From: an uncultured Flavobacteriales bacterium
Lineage (GTDB): Bacteria > Bacteroidota > Bacteroidia > Flavobacteriales_D > Sanyastnellaceae
Direction of reading: 5' to 3'
NCBI GenBank assembly: GCA_938085425.1
Contig: CALKGQ010000014.1
Location: 103,762 to 167,761 of the forward strand
DNA: 64,000 nucleotides
A program made the translations under genes and the position numbers. The notes beneath the pieces were generated by a model that saw nothing but the letters and a program-made list of their open reading frames with translations, did not search any database and had not been told where the DNA came from. Shown in pieces: positions 63,399 to 64,000 of the stretch (within the stretch, counting starts at the first letter, position 1; every line of letters starts with the position of its first letter).

Positions 63399-64000
63399 AT
63401 GACAACGTTTTCCGACCTCAAAGGCCCTGTAACCTCCGACATTCAGAATGAGCTTACCCCACAAGAAGCCATGGTGTGGCTCGAAGAGGGACATGCACGT
63501 TTCCAATCGCAGTCTCCTCGCTCAAGAAACCATGGGCAATTGTTGGAGGGAGCTTCAAAAGGACAATTCCCCTACGCAGCTGTGCTCGGTTGCATTGACA
63601 GCCGTGCCCCCATCGAGAACATTTTTGATGCCCAAATCGGGGATTTGTTTGTGGCTCGTGTGGCCGGAAACGTCATCAATGGAGATGTGTTGGGATCCCT
63701 CGAATACGCCTGCAAATACGCGGGCACCAAGGTGATTCTCATCCTTGGACACACCTCCTGCGGGGCTGTTGGCGCCGCGTGGCAAGGTGTTGAGGATGGC
63801 AACATCACAGGCTTGCTGGCCAAAATTCAACCGGCCGTAGACAAAACGAAGGCCCAACACGGAGAAGAAGGTACCCCAGAAGTTTTGAACGCCTGCGTGG
63901 CCCAAAACGTCGACCAAATGTGCGGTGAGGTACGCGCCCAAAGCAGCATCCTGGCAGAGATGGAAGAAAAGGGGGAAATCATTCTCGCAGGAGGTGTGTA
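63399..64000 (+). CDS. Beta-class carbonic anhydrase, 3' end cut by window edge
   Basis: 200 complete codons are present and no stop is reached. The zinc site is complete: Cys65 in GCIDSRAP with the Asp67/Arg69 dyad, and His118 and Cys121 in GHTSCGAVG. It interconverts CO2 and bicarbonate. The C-terminal part visible (LAEMEEKGEIILAGGVY) fits the last conserved region, so only a few residues should be missing. No signal peptide, so it is cytoplasmic. It is divergent from the GreA-like gene with 114 bases between starts. Confidence 0.95.
   Translation, partial: MTTFSDLKGPVTSDIQNELTPQEAMVWLEEGHARFQSQSPRSRNHGQLLEGASKGQFPYAAVLGCIDSRAPIENIFDAQIGDLFVARVAGNVINGDVLGSLEYACKYAGTKVILILGHTSCGAVGAAWQGVEDGNITGLLAKIQPAVDKTKAQHGEEGTPEVLNACVAQNVDQMCGEVRAQSSILAEMEEKGEIILAGGV

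Overview
The window reads as chromosomal DNA of a marine-type Bacteroidota, most likely order Flavobacteriales and of fairly high GC for that group. The signs are: type IX secretion (T9SS) C-terminal sorting domains on secreted proteins; Cys-rich modules of the form GCTDxxACNYDxxAxxDDGSC in four large secreted proteins; Bacteroidota-style promoters with the -7 element TAnnTTTG; a TonB-dependent receptor; a cytochrome c/YceI/DUF5777 cluster; and the ligase-associated DExH helicase. I recognise 43 protein genes, two of them cut by the window edges. I see no rRNA, tRNA, CRISPR array, insertion sequence, integrase or phage gene. No gene-free stretch exceeds 200 bases. Layout: 1-6.0 kb holds a DNA-repair helicase (partial), a TPR-like secreted protein, a GNAT/FemAB-like acyltransferase, and a divergent pair (Gfo/Idh/MocA oxidoreductase and a BtuF-like metal-binding protein). 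6.2-12.4 kb holds dnaK with a strong terminator, an RND/MMPL exporter, an Ntn-type asparaginase and a UbiA-type prenyltransferase. 12.5-26.7 kb is a minus-strand block of exported proteins: a beta-propeller-like protein, a 2853-residue repeat protein, an RRM RNA-binding protein and a pappalysin-type (M43) metalloprotease. 26.8-28.3 kb holds an RluA-type pseudouridine synthase and a PlsC acyltransferase. 28.3-33.8 kb holds a T9SS-exported subtilase and a TonB-dependent receptor. 33.8-36.2 kb holds a YCF48-like lipoprotein and a protein of unknown function. 36.3-43.8 kb is a tightly packed minus-strand cluster: small helical protein, secreted reprolysin-type metalloprotease, cytidine deaminase, CNT nucleoside transporter, thymidine phosphorylase, nitroreductase. 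43.8-47.2 kb holds the cytochrome c/YceI/DUF5777 cluster and a DEAD-box helicase with a long leader. 47.3-51.6 kb is a MacAB-like ABC efflux operon with two different permeases. 51.7-58.1 kb is a plus-strand run of PLP decarboxylase, TypA/BipA, fatty-acid desaturase, ATP-grasp enzyme and histone-deacetylase-family amidohydrolase. 58.1-64.0 kb holds a T9SS-exported esterase, a universal stress protein, a lipoprotein beta-mannosidase, a GreA-like protein and a beta-carbonic anhydrase (partial). Themes: much coding capacity goes to surface or secreted proteins for polymer degradation (three proteases, an esterase, a beta-mannosidase) plus uptake (TonB receptor, nucleoside transporter) and catabolism of the products (pyrimidine salvage). 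Two export or anchoring signatures appear not to mix: T9SS sorting domains on the subtilase, the esterase and probably the propeller protein, and C-terminal dockerin-like DxNGDG modules on the giant protein and both metalloproteases. A second theme is promoter architecture: perfect or near-perfect TAnnTTTG elements sit 4-6 bases before the start codon of at least seven genes, which implies leaderless mRNAs.
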